Source of the DNA: an uncultured Bacteroidales bacterium
Lineage (GTDB): Bacteria > Bacteroidota > Bacteroidia > Bacteroidales > UBA932
Assembly: GCA_905234285.1 (NCBI GenBank)
Contig: CAJOHK010000028.1
Span: 1 to 63,008 of the forward strand
Direction of reading: 5' to 3'
DNA length: 63,008 nucleotides
Shown piece after piece: positions 47,905 to 56,371 of this stretch (its first letter is position 1; each line of letters begins with the position of its first letter). A program made the position numbers and the translations under genes. A model generated the notes under the pieces. The model was not told where the DNA came from. It searched no databases and was given only the letters and a program-made list of their open reading frames with translations.

Positions 47905-48759
47905 ATGGCAATCATTGAAGTCAAAAATGTAAGCAAGACCTTCGGTCCCAAAGTGGCGTTGGACCACGTCTCTTTGGATATTCCGGAGGGCAAAATCTTC
48001 GGCCTGCTGGGCCCCAACGGTGCGGGTAAGAGTACCCTCATCCGCATCATCAACCGCATTACCATCGCCAGTGAGGGAGAGGTCCTGTTCCAGGGACACC
48101 CCATCACGGAGGCCGACGTGGCCCGCATCGGTTATCTGCCGGAAGAGCGCGGCCTGTACCGCAAGATGAAGGTAGGGGACCAGGCTATGTACCTGGCCCA
48201 GCTCAAGGGCATGAGCGCCCGTGAGGCCGCCATGGAGCTCAAGAAGTGGTTCGTCCGCTTTGACATTGCCGACTGGTGGAACAAGAAGGTGGAAGAGCTT
48301 TCCAAGGGTATGGCCCAGAAGGTGCAGTTTATCACCACCGTGGTGCACAAACCGGCCCTCATGATCCTGGATGAGCCTTTCTCCGGCTTTGACCCGGTGA
48401 ACGTGGACCTCATTCGCAAGGAGATTCTGCGCCTCAAGGAGGAAGGTGCCACCATCATCCTCTCTACCCACAACATGGAGAGCGTGGAGGAACTCTGCGA
48501 GAACATCGCCCTCATCAACCACGGTAAGTTGGTGGTCACCGGCGGCACAGAGGAAATCCGCCGCCAGCACGGGGAGGATAACGTGGAAATCGAGTACACC
48601 GACGACACCCTGGCCCGCAAGACCATTGTGGTGGCCCGCCCCCAGGTGAACCCTACGCTGCACGACCTTCTGGCCAAGGACTATACCATCAACTCCTTCA
48701 AGGAGGTGATTCCGCGCATGAACGACATCTTTATCAAACTGGTAAAAGAGGAGGAATAG
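47905..48759 (+). CDS. ABC-2 type exporter, ATP-binding subunit (NatA-like)
   Basis: 284 residues. Walker A GPNGAGKST (about 35-43), Q-loop GYLPEERGLYRKM (a variant common in the NatA/YhaQ group), signature ELSKGMAQK, Walker B LMILDEPFSGFD, and a C-terminal domain of about 80 residues. It pairs with the permease encoded three bases downstream. The Na+-exporter identity of NatAB is only one possibility; YhaQP-like peptide or drug export fits equally. Confidence 0.88.
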   Translation: MAIIEVKNVSKTFGPKVALDHVSLDIPEGKIFGLLGPNGAGKSTLIRIINRITIASEGEVLFQGHPITEADVARIGYLPEERGLYRKMKVGDQAMYLAQLKGMSAREAAMELKKWFVRFDIADWWNKKVEELSKGMAQKVQFITTVVHKPALMILDEPFSGFDPVNVDLIRKEILRLKEEGATIILSTHNMESVEELCENIALINHGKLVVTGGTEEIRRQHGEDNVEIEYTDDTLARKTIVVARPQVNPTLHDLLAKDYTINSFKEVIPRMNDIFIKLVKEEE

Positions 48760-48762
48760 GCT

Positions 48763-50172
48763 ATGAATTTCAAGAAATTAGGCATCATCATTCAGCGCGA
48801 GTATCTTAACAAAGTTAAGAAAAAGAGCTTCCTTCTCATTACTTTCCTGGCACCGGTTTTCTTTGCCGCCATCTGCATCCTGCCGTCCATTATCATGATG
48901 GGCACCAAGGAGGAAGCCAAAAAGGTGGGCGTGGTAGACCGCAGCGGTATTGTCCTGCCTTATTTGGAGGACAATGACGTTACGCATTATATCGACCTGG
49001 GCGCTGCAGTGAACGTGGACAGCTTAAAGGCCGACCTCAAATCGGCCGGCATAGATGTGCTCCTGAGCGTCTCTGCGCTGGATCCCGAGACCCTTTCGGT
49101 AAAGGCCGATGCCTACAGCGAGAAGCCGCTTGGCATGGATACCGGCAGCATGATTCAGGGCCGTATCAACGACGCCGTAGAGGCCTATCGCATCGAGCAG
49201 TCCGGCATTGCCAACCTGGAAGAGATTATGGCGGGGGTAAAATCCAATGTAAAACTCCGCACTTATACTGTAGATGAGAGTGGCAAGGAAACCATCTCGG
49301 AATCCGGTATTTACATGGCGCTGTCCATGATTCTGGGCATGGCCATCTATATGTTCATCGCCCTCTTCTCCGGCATGGTCATGAGCTCTGTCATCGAGGA
49401 AAAGAGCTCCCGCGTGGTAGAGGTGCTTGTGTCTTCCGTGAAGGCCAGCGAACTCATGTTCGGCAAGATCATCGGCGTGGCCCTGGTGGCCCTCACGCAG
49501 TTCCTGCTGTGGATTCTGCTCACCGGTATCCTTTTGGGTACTGCCATGGGCATTATCGGCAAGGACAAGATGATGGGCCTGTTCTCAGACGATTCTACCA
49601 CCGAAATGATGGAGCAGATGGCTACCCCCAGCGGGGTACATGCCGGTGACATTGACCTGGACAGCGCTCTTGCCGCCGCTACGGATACTACGGCCGTGAC
49701 AGCCGGTGAACCTACGGGCATGGAGGTAATTACGCAGACCCTGGGCAAAATCAACCTGGCCCAGATCGGCATCGCCTTCCTCTTCTTCTTCATCTTCGGC
49801 TATTTGCTGTATGCGTCGCTCTTCGCGGCCATCGGCTCCGGGGTAGAGAACGAGGGTGACAGCTCCCAGCTGCAGATTCCGGTCACCATTCCGCTGATGC
49901 TGGGCTTCTTTGTGGCGCTGTACGCTTTCAAGGCGCCCGACAGCTCCCTGGTGTTCTGGTTCTCCATGATTCCGTTCACCAGCCCTATCGTCATGCTGGC
50001 CCGTATCCCCTTTGGTGTGGCCACCTGGGAGCTCGTTCTTAGCATTGTCCTGCTGGTGGGTACCTTCGTGGCCTGCGCCTGGGCTTCGGCCAAGATTTAC
50101 AAGGTGGGCATCCTCATGTTCGGCAAGAAATCTACCTATAAAGACCTCTGGAAATGGCTCAAAATGAAGTAA
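48763..50172 (+). CDS. ABC-2 type exporter, permease subunit (NatB/YhaP-like)
   Basis: 469 residues. One transmembrane helix at the N-terminus (SFLLITFLAPVFFAAICILP), a large extracytoplasmic domain (about 50-180), and five or six helices between about 185 and 450, with the ABC-2 signature VIEEKSSRVVEVLVSSVKASELMFGKI. A charged insert (about 260-310) lies between two helices. It completes the exporter with the upstream ATPase. The last 19 bases overlap the start of the 5'-nucleotidase C-domain gene. Confidence 0.88.
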   Translation: MNFKKLGIIIQREYLNKVKKKSFLLITFLAPVFFAAICILPSIIMMGTKEEAKKVGVVDRSGIVLPYLEDNDVTHYIDLGAAVNVDSLKADLKSAGIDVLLSVSALDPETLSVKADAYSEKPLGMDTGSMIQGRINDAVEAYRIEQSGIANLEEIMAGVKSNVKLRTYTVDESGKETISESGIYMALSMILGMAIYMFIALFSGMVMSSVIEEKSSRVVEVLVSSVKASELMFGKIIGVALVALTQFLLWILLTGILLGTAMGIIGKDKMMGLFSDDSTTEMMEQMATPSGVHAGDIDLDSALAAATDTTAVTAGEPTGMEVITQTLGKINLAQIGIAFLFFFIFGYLLYASLFAAIGSGVENEGDSSQLQIPVTIPLMLGFFVALYAFKAPDSSLVFWFSMIPFTSPIVMLARIPFGVATWELVLSIVLLVGTFVACAWASAKIYKVGILMFGKKSTYKDLWKWLKMK

Positions 50173-51044
50173 ACAACAATAAGAAGATCTGGTACCTGGC
50201 CTGGACGCTCATCATTGTGGGGGCGCTGGTGGCTGCGGTGCAGGCTTCCCGGGACAAAGGTCCCTCCGTCACGTGGCGCGTGGTTTCCATGGACGGTCAT
50301 CGGGCACAGTCCGTGCCGGTGAACAGCAGTAATATCGACCTGGCGCTGGGCGTTTTTGACGATGAGGGCTATGTCCTGCCCTCCGGCGTACAGTATCCTG
50401 CCGACAGCCCGGTGGCCGCCGCCGCCCAGGTCCTTATGGATGCCCAGCATCGGCTGGGGCCCCTCAAGGAGGTCATCGGCCATTCGGCATCCATGCTCAT
50501 GAACGACCGCGACAACCCCGACCTTCCGCTGGGAGACCTCTTTGCCGATGCCCTGCGCGCCTATGGCTCGCGCTATTTCAAGGTGCCCATGGATTTTGCC
50601 ATCACCAACTTCGGCGGCATTCGCGTCCCCCTGCCCAAGGGCGACGTCACCATGGAGGATATCTCTTCCATGTTTCCGTTTAAAAATTACGTATGCTGGG
50701 CCAAGATGAAAGGCTCGTCGCTCATGACGCTGTTTGAGCAGCTTGCCCAGACCAAGGCTTTCCAGGCCACGTCGGGCGCTACCATCCGCGTCAGGAACCA
50801 TCAGCTGGAGAGTGTGCTCATCGGCGGTGAACCCGTAGATCCCGACAAAGTGTATAATGTAACTACCATCGACTTCCTGCTGGACGGCGGTGATAAAATC
50901 AATATAGGCGCCTTGTCGGAGGACGTGGTGCTGACCCACGTGCTGCTCAAGGAAGTGATGCTGGATTTTGTAAAGGGTTGCGAAGCCAGGGGAGAAGTCA
51001 TCTGCGGCCAGGGAGACGGCCGTGTAATCATGGAGGAGGATTAA
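50154..51044 (+). CDS. 5'-nucleotidase C-terminal domain protein, membrane-anchored
   Basis: 296 residues with an N-terminal anchor (IWYLAWTLIIVGALVAAVQA). The rest is the substrate-binding domain of UshA-type 5'-nucleotidases: LPLGDLFADALRAYG, FAITNFGGIRVPLPKGDVT, MFPFKNYV and VYNVTTIDFLLDGGD. The metallophosphatase half is the next gene, so the two probably form one enzyme in the periplasm. This C-domain-first split is something I recall from other Bacteroidales. The start overlaps the permease gene. Confidence 0.88.
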   Translation: MAQNEVNNNKKIWYLAWTLIIVGALVAAVQASRDKGPSVTWRVVSMDGHRAQSVPVNSSNIDLALGVFDDEGYVLPSGVQYPADSPVAAAAQVLMDAQHRLGPLKEVIGHSASMLMNDRDNPDLPLGDLFADALRAYGSRYFKVPMDFAITNFGGIRVPLPKGDVTMEDISSMFPFKNYVCWAKMKGSSLMTLFEQLAQTKAFQATSGATIRVRNHQLESVLIGGEPVDPDKVYNVTTIDFLLDGGDKINIGALSEDVVLTHVLLKEVMLDFVKGCEARGEVICGQGDGRVIMEED

Positions 51045-51047
51045 GCT

Positions 51048-51917
51048 ATGGAACTTAAAGACAAGATTATCCGTATTGCCCTGGTTGTGGCGGGTTGCGC
51101 CGTTTTGGGTTATGCCGTCGGGGTGGGCCTGAAAGCCGGAAAGAAGGACGTGCGAAGCCTCACCATCCTTCATGTGAACGATACCCACAGCCACAATGAG
51201 GCCGAACGCGCCGGTGCGTACGCCGGGCAGGGAGGTGCGTTGGAGCGTGCGGCCTATATCGATTCCGTACGCACGGCCGACGGCCCCGAAAATGTGCTGC
51301 TGGTCCATGCCGGGGACTTCTCGCAGGGCTCGTCCTACTTCTCGGAGTTCGGCGGTCTGGTGGAGGTGCAGCTGCTCAATGCCAACCGCTACGACGTCAT
51401 TACCCTGGGCAACCACGAGTTTGACAACGGCGTGGAAGCGCTCGGAGACCTTCTGGAAAGCCTGGAGTGCCCCGTGGTGGTGTGCAATTTCGATTTTTCG
51501 CCCTTCAAGATGGGCCAGTATGTGAAGCCCTATGTCATTCTGGAAAAAGCGGGGCTCAAGATAGGCGTTATCGGTGTCCTGTGCGGGCTCAAGGACATGC
51601 TGGCCGGCGACATTGCCAACCGCATCCCGGAGTTCGACATGATCCCTACGGTCCAGAAGTATGCCGACGAGCTGCGTCCCCAGTGCGACCTGGTGATAGC
51701 CTTAACCCATATCGGCTACTCGGAACACAATCCCGGCGACACCACCGATCCCATGCTGGCGGCTGCCACCCGGAATATCGACCTGTTCATTGGCGGGCAC
51801 TCCCATACCTTCATGGATGCACCCGACTATGTAACCAATTTGGACGGCAAAAAAGTGCCCGTCGTCCAAGCCGGTTGGATGGGCGTGAACATGGGTGAAT
51901 TCCACGTAAAACTGTAA
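51048..51917 (+). CDS. 5'-nucleotidase metallophosphatase domain protein
   Basis: 289 residues with an N-terminal hydrophobic segment (IIRIALVVAGCAVLGYAVGV) that may be a signal anchor or, with VAGC, a lipobox. The calcineurin-like dimetal site is complete: ILHVNDTHSH, HAGDFSQGS, LGNHEFDNG, ALTHIGYSEH and GGHSHTF. It ends after the catalytic domain, without the C-terminal nucleotide-binding domain, which is the product of the gene three bases upstream. Hydrolyses extracellular or periplasmic nucleotides. Confidence 0.9.
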   Translation: MELKDKIIRIALVVAGCAVLGYAVGVGLKAGKKDVRSLTILHVNDTHSHNEAERAGAYAGQGGALERAAYIDSVRTADGPENVLLVHAGDFSQGSSYFSEFGGLVEVQLLNANRYDVITLGNHEFDNGVEALGDLLESLECPVVVCNFDFSPFKMGQYVKPYVILEKAGLKIGVIGVLCGLKDMLAGDIANRIPEFDMIPTVQKYADELRPQCDLVIALTHIGYSEHNPGDTTDPMLAAATRNIDLFIGGHSHTFMDAPDYVTNLDGKKVPVVQAGWMGVNMGEFHVKL

Positions 51918-51921
51918 AGGT

Positions 51922-52602
51922 TTACTGTTCCAGAAGTCCTGGCCGGCGCTCTCGGGTGCGGGCCAGGGCTTGTTCGTCTTGCCAGGCCTGGATGAGTTTG
52001 GGGTTGCCGCTCAGGAGGACGTCGGGGACTTTCCAGCCGTTGAACTCGGCGGGGCGGGTGTACACGGGAGGGGACACCAGGCCGTCCTGGAAGGAATCGC
52101 TCAGGGCCGAGGTTTCGTCGGTGAGGACGCCGGGTACCAGACGGATGATGCTGTCGGCCAGCAGTGCGGCGGGTATCTCGCCGCCGCTCACTACAAAGTC
52201 TCCCACCGAGATCTCCCGGGTGATAAGGTGCTCGCGGATGCGCTCATCGATGCCCTTGTAGTGGCCGCACAGAATGATGATGTTTTCCTTAAGGGAAAGC
52301 TCGTTGGCCGTGCTCTGGTCCAGGATTTTTCCGTCCGGGGCCATGTAGATGATTTCGTCGTAATGGCGCTCGGCGGTGAGGTCCCGGATGCAGTTGAAAA
52401 CCGGCTCCACCATCATCACCATGCCGGCGTCTCCGCCGTAAGAATAGTCGTCCACGGTGAGGCGGGAGCCCAGGCCATATTTCCTTAAATCGTGTACATG
52501 GATCTCTACCAGGCCTTTTTTGACGGCCCGGCCGGGAATGGAATGGCTCAGCGGGCTCTCCAGCAGTTCGGGAACAACGGTGATGATGTCTATGCGCAGC
52601 AT
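51922..52602 (-). CDS. trmD: tRNA (guanine-N1-)-methyltransferase
   Basis: 226 residues, SPOUT-class enzyme that makes m1G37 in tRNAs with G36 and prevents frameshifting. The deep-knot motifs are clear: GGDAGMVMMVEP, LCGHYKGIDERI, EISVGDFVVSGGEIPA and VLLSGNPKLIQAW. Start follows a TATCTTTG box at 52623-52630. Monocistronic, convergent with the nucleotidase gene. Confidence 0.96.
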   Translation of the reverse strand: MLRIDIITVVPELLESPLSHSIPGRAVKKGLVEIHVHDLRKYGLGSRLTVDDYSYGGDAGMVMMVEPVFNCIRDLTAERHYDEIIYMAPDGKILDQSTANELSLKENIIILCGHYKGIDERIREHLITREISVGDFVVSGGEIPAALLADSIIRLVPGVLTDETSALSDSFQDGLVSPPVYTRPAEFNGWKVPDVLLSGNPKLIQAWQDEQALARTRERRPGLLEQ

Positions 52603-52622
52603 ACAGGTGGGTTTTTATGTTG

Positions 52623-52630
52623 CAAAGATA
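52623..52630 (-). promoter_or_regulatory. -7 box (TATCTTTG) for trmD
   Basis: Consensus on the minus strand, 21 bases upstream of the trmD start. Confidence 0.6.
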
Positions 52631-52652
52631 GTGATATTGCCGAAATAATGCT

Positions 52653-52660
52653 TATATTTG
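52653..52660 (+). promoter_or_regulatory. -7 box (TATATTTG) for the DUF349-yidC-yggS operon
   Basis: TAnnTTTG 40 bases upstream of the ATG at 52700, divergent from the trmD promoter. Confidence 0.6.
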
Positions 52661-52699
52661 TAAGCTATATAAATATGTTAAACTTATAACTGCACAGTA

Positions 52700-54496
52700 A
52701 TGAGCGAAGAAATTAAGCCTGTGGTAGAACAGCAAACCGCAGATGTAGAACCCAAGGAACAGGAAACCGTCGTGAACTTCGGCGAGAAGACCCTGGCCGA
52801 GCTGGCCGATTTGTTCCAGTTATTGAAAGAAAGTGAAGACCGCATGAAGCGGTCCAAAGAAGCCGAGGCCATCAAATCGGCTTTCTATAAGCGGCTTTCC
52901 AAAGAGAAGGCCGAAGCCGGCGAGGATGCAAGCGTAGAAGAGCCGGACGAGAACACCCCCGATACAGAATCTACCATTCCGCTCCAGAGCGGTCCCGTGA
53001 GCCCCTTTGCCGCCATCGAGGCCGGTTTCAAGGCGCTGTACATGGACTATAAGAAGGAACGGGCCCAATACAACCGCGAGCAGGATGCCCTGCGGGAAGA
53101 GAACCTGCAAAAGAAGCAGGCCATCATCGAGGAACTGAAAGTCCTGATAGAAGAGCCCGGAGACATGAAAGAGGCCTTTCCCAAGTTCCGGGATATCCAG
53201 AACCGCTGGCGCGAGACAGGTCCCGTGCCCCAGCAGAACTTCCGGGATGTCAACGACACCTATCAGCTTTACGTGACCAAGTTCTATGACCTGGTAGACA
53301 TCAACCGTGAGCTCCGGGATCTGGACTTCAAAAAGAACCTGGAAGCCAAAACCGCCTTCTGCGAACTGGCCGAGAAACTGGCCGGGGACGACAATGTGGT
53401 AGAGGCCTTCAAGGAACTCCAGAAACTCCACGAGCAGTGGAAGGATCTGGGCCCCGTGGCCAAGGAGTACCGCGATGCCATCTGGGAGCGCTTCCGCGCC
53501 GCCACCTCGGTCATCAACAAGCGCTACCAGTCCCATTTCGAGGGCCTTAAGGAGCAGCAGGCCGAGAATCTCAAAGCCAAGCAGGCCCTCTGCGAGCAAG
53601 TAGAGGCCATCGCCAATAAGGAAATCACCTCCTCCACGGAGTGGAACACCCTGAGCAAGGAAATCGAACAGATCCAGGCCAAGTGGCGTGAGATTGGCTT
53701 CGCTACCCGCAAGGAGAACCAGAAGGTGTACGAGCGCTTCCGCGCCGCCTGCGACAAGTTCTTCGAGCGCAAGCGTGCCTCCTTCTCCGAGTTCAAGGAT
53801 TCCATGAACGAGAACCTGGCCAAGAAGATGGCCATCATCGAGGAGGCCGAATCTCTCAAGGACAGCACGGACTGGAAGGCCACCGGTGAGCGTCTCATCG
53901 AGCTGCAGAAGCAGTGGAAGGAGATTGGTGCCGTTCCGCGCAAGAAGAGCGAGCAAATCTGGAAGCGTTTCCGCGCCGCCTGCGATGCCTTTTTCACTGC
54001 TCGTGACAACCGTCCCGCCGGTCAGGGCAGTTTCTCGGCCAACCTGGCTGCCAAAAAGGCTCTCATCGAGGAAATCAAGGCTTACGAGAGCGCAGATGCA
54101 GCCGCCGACACCGCCAAGGCCAAGGAATTCGCCGAAAAGTGGAACGCCATCGGCTTTGTGCCCATGAAGGAAAAGGAAGCCATTACCGCCGCATACCGTG
54201 AAGCTATGGCTGCCAAGTTCCCGGATTTCGGAGGCCGCGGTCCCCGTCGCGAGCGTGGCAATGCCCGTGGCGCCGAGCGTCGTCCCCTGTCCGAGAAAGA
54301 CAAACTCAAGGAGCAGTTCACCCAGCTCCAGCAGGAGATCCAGACCTACGAGAACAACATCGGCTTCTTCGGCCTGTCCAAAGGCGCCGAGAAACTCAAG
54401 GCCCAGATGCAGGAGCGCATCGATGCTGCCAAGGCCAAGCTGGAAGAGCTCAAGGCCCAGATCCGTGCCAAGGAAGCGCAGGAGAATCAGGAATAG
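52700..54496 (+). CDS. DUF349-repeat coiled-coil protein
   Basis: 598 residues, cytoplasmic and strongly helical. After an acidic N-terminus come about five DUF349 units, each with a pattern like WKEIGAVPRKKSEQIWKRFR followed by a helix ending in (F/Y)xx(R/K). Clear units centre near residues 172, 258, 334, 410 and 480. A basic stretch (GGRGPRRERGNARGAERRP) and a coiled coil end the protein. The family is conserved in Bacteroidota with no settled function; its location before yidC is worth noting. The yidC start lies four bases after the stop. Confidence 0.88.
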   Translation: MSEEIKPVVEQQTADVEPKEQETVVNFGEKTLAELADLFQLLKESEDRMKRSKEAEAIKSAFYKRLSKEKAEAGEDASVEEPDENTPDTESTIPLQSGPVSPFAAIEAGFKALYMDYKKERAQYNREQDALREENLQKKQAIIEELKVLIEEPGDMKEAFPKFRDIQNRWRETGPVPQQNFRDVNDTYQLYVTKFYDLVDINRELRDLDFKKNLEAKTAFCELAEKLAGDDNVVEAFKELQKLHEQWKDLGPVAKEYRDAIWERFRAATSVINKRYQSHFEGLKEQQAENLKAKQALCEQVEAIANKEITSSTEWNTLSKEIEQIQAKWREIGFATRKENQKVYERFRAACDKFFERKRASFSEFKDSMNENLAKKMAIIEEAESLKDSTDWKATGERLIELQKQWKEIGAVPRKKSEQIWKRFRAACDAFFTARDNRPAGQGSFSANLAAKKALIEEIKAYESADAAADTAKAKEFAEKWNAIGFVPMKEKEAITAAYREAMAAKFPDFGGRGPRRERGNARGAERRPLSEKDKLKEQFTQLQQEIQTYENNIGFFGLSKGAEKLKAQMQERIDAAKAKLEELKAQIRAKEAQENQE

Positions 54497-54499
54497 CCT

Positions 54500-56371
54500 A
54501 TGGACAAGAATTCAATCATCGGCTTTGTACTCATAGCCCTCATCATGATGGGCTTCTTCGGGTACCAGAGCCATCAGGTGAAAAAGCAGCAGGCCTACCA
54601 GGCCCAGTTGGATTCCATTGCCGCCGCCGAAGCTTATGCCCAGTGGCAGTTGGACAGCGCTTGGCGTGCCCAGCACCCCGAGGCGGCCGCTGCGGCCGAT
54701 TCCATTGCCGCTGCTCCCGTGGCTCCGGTAGCTCCCGTGTATTCCGATACCCTGCTCAACGCGGCGGCCCGCGCCGACGCACAGCAGGTGAGCCTGGAGA
54801 ATGAAAAGCTCAAGGTAGTCTTCACCACCAAGGGAGCCCAGCCGCTCTCCGTTCTGGTAAAAGATTACTATACTTATGGTAAAGAGCCCCTGTACCTGCT
54901 GCAGGAGGGTAAATCCCAGCTGGGTTATGTAGTGTATGCTCCCACGGCCATCGATACGCGCAAATTCAACTTCCAGTATGTCCCGGAGGCTTCTTCGGAC
55001 AGCACGGTGGTGATGCGTCTGCCCTTTGGCGCCGGCGGTTACATCGAACAAAAATACACCCTGGTTCCGGACTCTTATTCCCTCAACCAGGTAGTGTCCT
55101 TCGTGGGCATGGGGCACCTGATGCCGCGCAATGTGAACAGCATTGACGTAGACTTCGATGCTGTGATTCCCCGCATGGAGAAGGGCTACAAGAACGAGAC
55201 CCAGTATTCCCGCCTCAACTACTATTTCCCCGACGACAGCAAGCCCGGCAACATCGGCAACGGCCGAAAGGGAGACAAGCGCTTTAACAACAACATCGAG
55301 TGGTTTGCCTTCCAGCAGCAGTTCTTCAGCGCCATCATGCGCGCTCCCGGGAACTTCAGCTACGGCGAATTCGCCATCGATTTCCTGCCCAAGGGCGGGG
55401 AGGACCTCATGCACTGCTCGGCGCAGCTGAGGGCCGATATCAATCCGTCGGCCGAGCGCGTAGACGTTCCCTTCGAGTTCTACTTCGGCCCTAATGACTA
55501 CAAGGGCCTCAAGGCCTATGGCCATTCCTACGAGAAGGTGATTCCCCTGGGCGGTAAGATTATCGGCTACTTTACCAAGTGGGTAATTATCCCGCTGTTC
55601 GACTGGCTGCACAAGGGGATAGCCAACTTTGGCATCATCATCCTCCTGATGACCATCTTCATCAAGATTGTGGTGCTCCCGTTTGCCTACAAGAGCTATT
55701 CTTCCAGCGCCAAGATGCAGGCCCTGAAGCCTTTCATGGAAAAGATCAACGCGAAGTATCCCAAGCAGGAAGATGCCATGAAAAAGCAGCAGGAGACCAT
55801 GGACCTGTACAAGAAGGCGGGTGTGTCACCCATGGGCGGCTGCTTGCCTATGTTGCTGCAGATGCCTATCCTCTGGGCTATGTTCCGCTTCTTCCCGGCT
55901 TCCATCGAACTGCGTCAGCAGCCGTTCCTCTGGGCCGAGGACCTGAGCGCCTATGACGACGTCATTCACTGGGGTACCAGCATCCTGGGCATGGATCATA
56001 TTTCCCTGTTTGCCCTGCTCATGGCCGTTTCCATGTTCTTCTACTCCAAGATTACCATGCAGCAGCAAACGGCCGGGAACGACCCCAATGCCAAGATGAT
56101 GCAGGCCATGAGCCTGTACATGATGCCCATCATGATGTTCTTCATCTGTAACAACCTGTCTTCGGGTCTTAGCTACTACTATCTGCTGTCCAACATCATT
56201 ACCTTCATTGAAACCTGGGTCATCCGCAAGTGGGTGGTGAATCCGGACGAGATTGTAGCCAAGGTCAAAGCCGCCGAGAACAAACCGGCTCCCAAGTCCA
56301 AGTGGCAGCAGCGCCTGGAAGAAGCCCAGAAGATGCAGCGGGAAGCCCAGAAGAACAACAAACGCCGGTAA
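54500..56371 (+). CDS. yidC: Membrane protein insertase YidC
   Basis: 623 residues, the long Gram-negative form. TM1 (IIGFVLIALIMMGFFGYQ), a large periplasmic beta domain (about 80-345), then the insertase core with five helices in total: WVIIPLFDWLHKGIANFG, the C1 region with PFMEKINAKYP, MGGCLPMLLQMPILWAMFRF, and NLSSGLSYYYLLSNIITFIE. A basic C-terminal tail (KWQQRLEEAQKMQREAQKN) binds ribosomes. Its TAA overlaps the yggS ATG by one base. Confidence 0.97.
   Translation: MDKNSIIGFVLIALIMMGFFGYQSHQVKKQQAYQAQLDSIAAAEAYAQWQLDSAWRAQHPEAAAAADSIAAAPVAPVAPVYSDTLLNAAARADAQQVSLENEKLKVVFTTKGAQPLSVLVKDYYTYGKEPLYLLQEGKSQLGYVVYAPTAIDTRKFNFQYVPEASSDSTVVMRLPFGAGGYIEQKYTLVPDSYSLNQVVSFVGMGHLMPRNVNSIDVDFDAVIPRMEKGYKNETQYSRLNYYFPDDSKPGNIGNGRKGDKRFNNNIEWFAFQQQFFSAIMRAPGNFSYGEFAIDFLPKGGEDLMHCSAQLRADINPSAERVDVPFEFYFGPNDYKGLKAYGHSYEKVIPLGGKIIGYFTKWVIIPLFDWLHKGIANFGIIILLMTIFIKIVVLPFAYKSYSSSAKMQALKPFMEKINAKYPKQEDAMKKQQETMDLYKKAGVSPMGGCLPMLLQMPILWAMFRFFPASIELRQQPFLWAEDLSAYDDVIHWGTSILGMDHISLFALLMAVSMFFYSKITMQQQTAGNDPNAKMMQAMSLYMMPIMMFFICNNLSSGLSYYYLLSNIITFIETWVIRKWVVNPDEIVAKVKAAENKPAPKSKWQQRLEEAQKMQREAQKNNKRR

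Noticed and set aside
46644..48128. Minus-strand frame of 494 residues across hpf-holA
   Set aside because: Antisense frame crossing three well-supported genes and a promoter; no motif.
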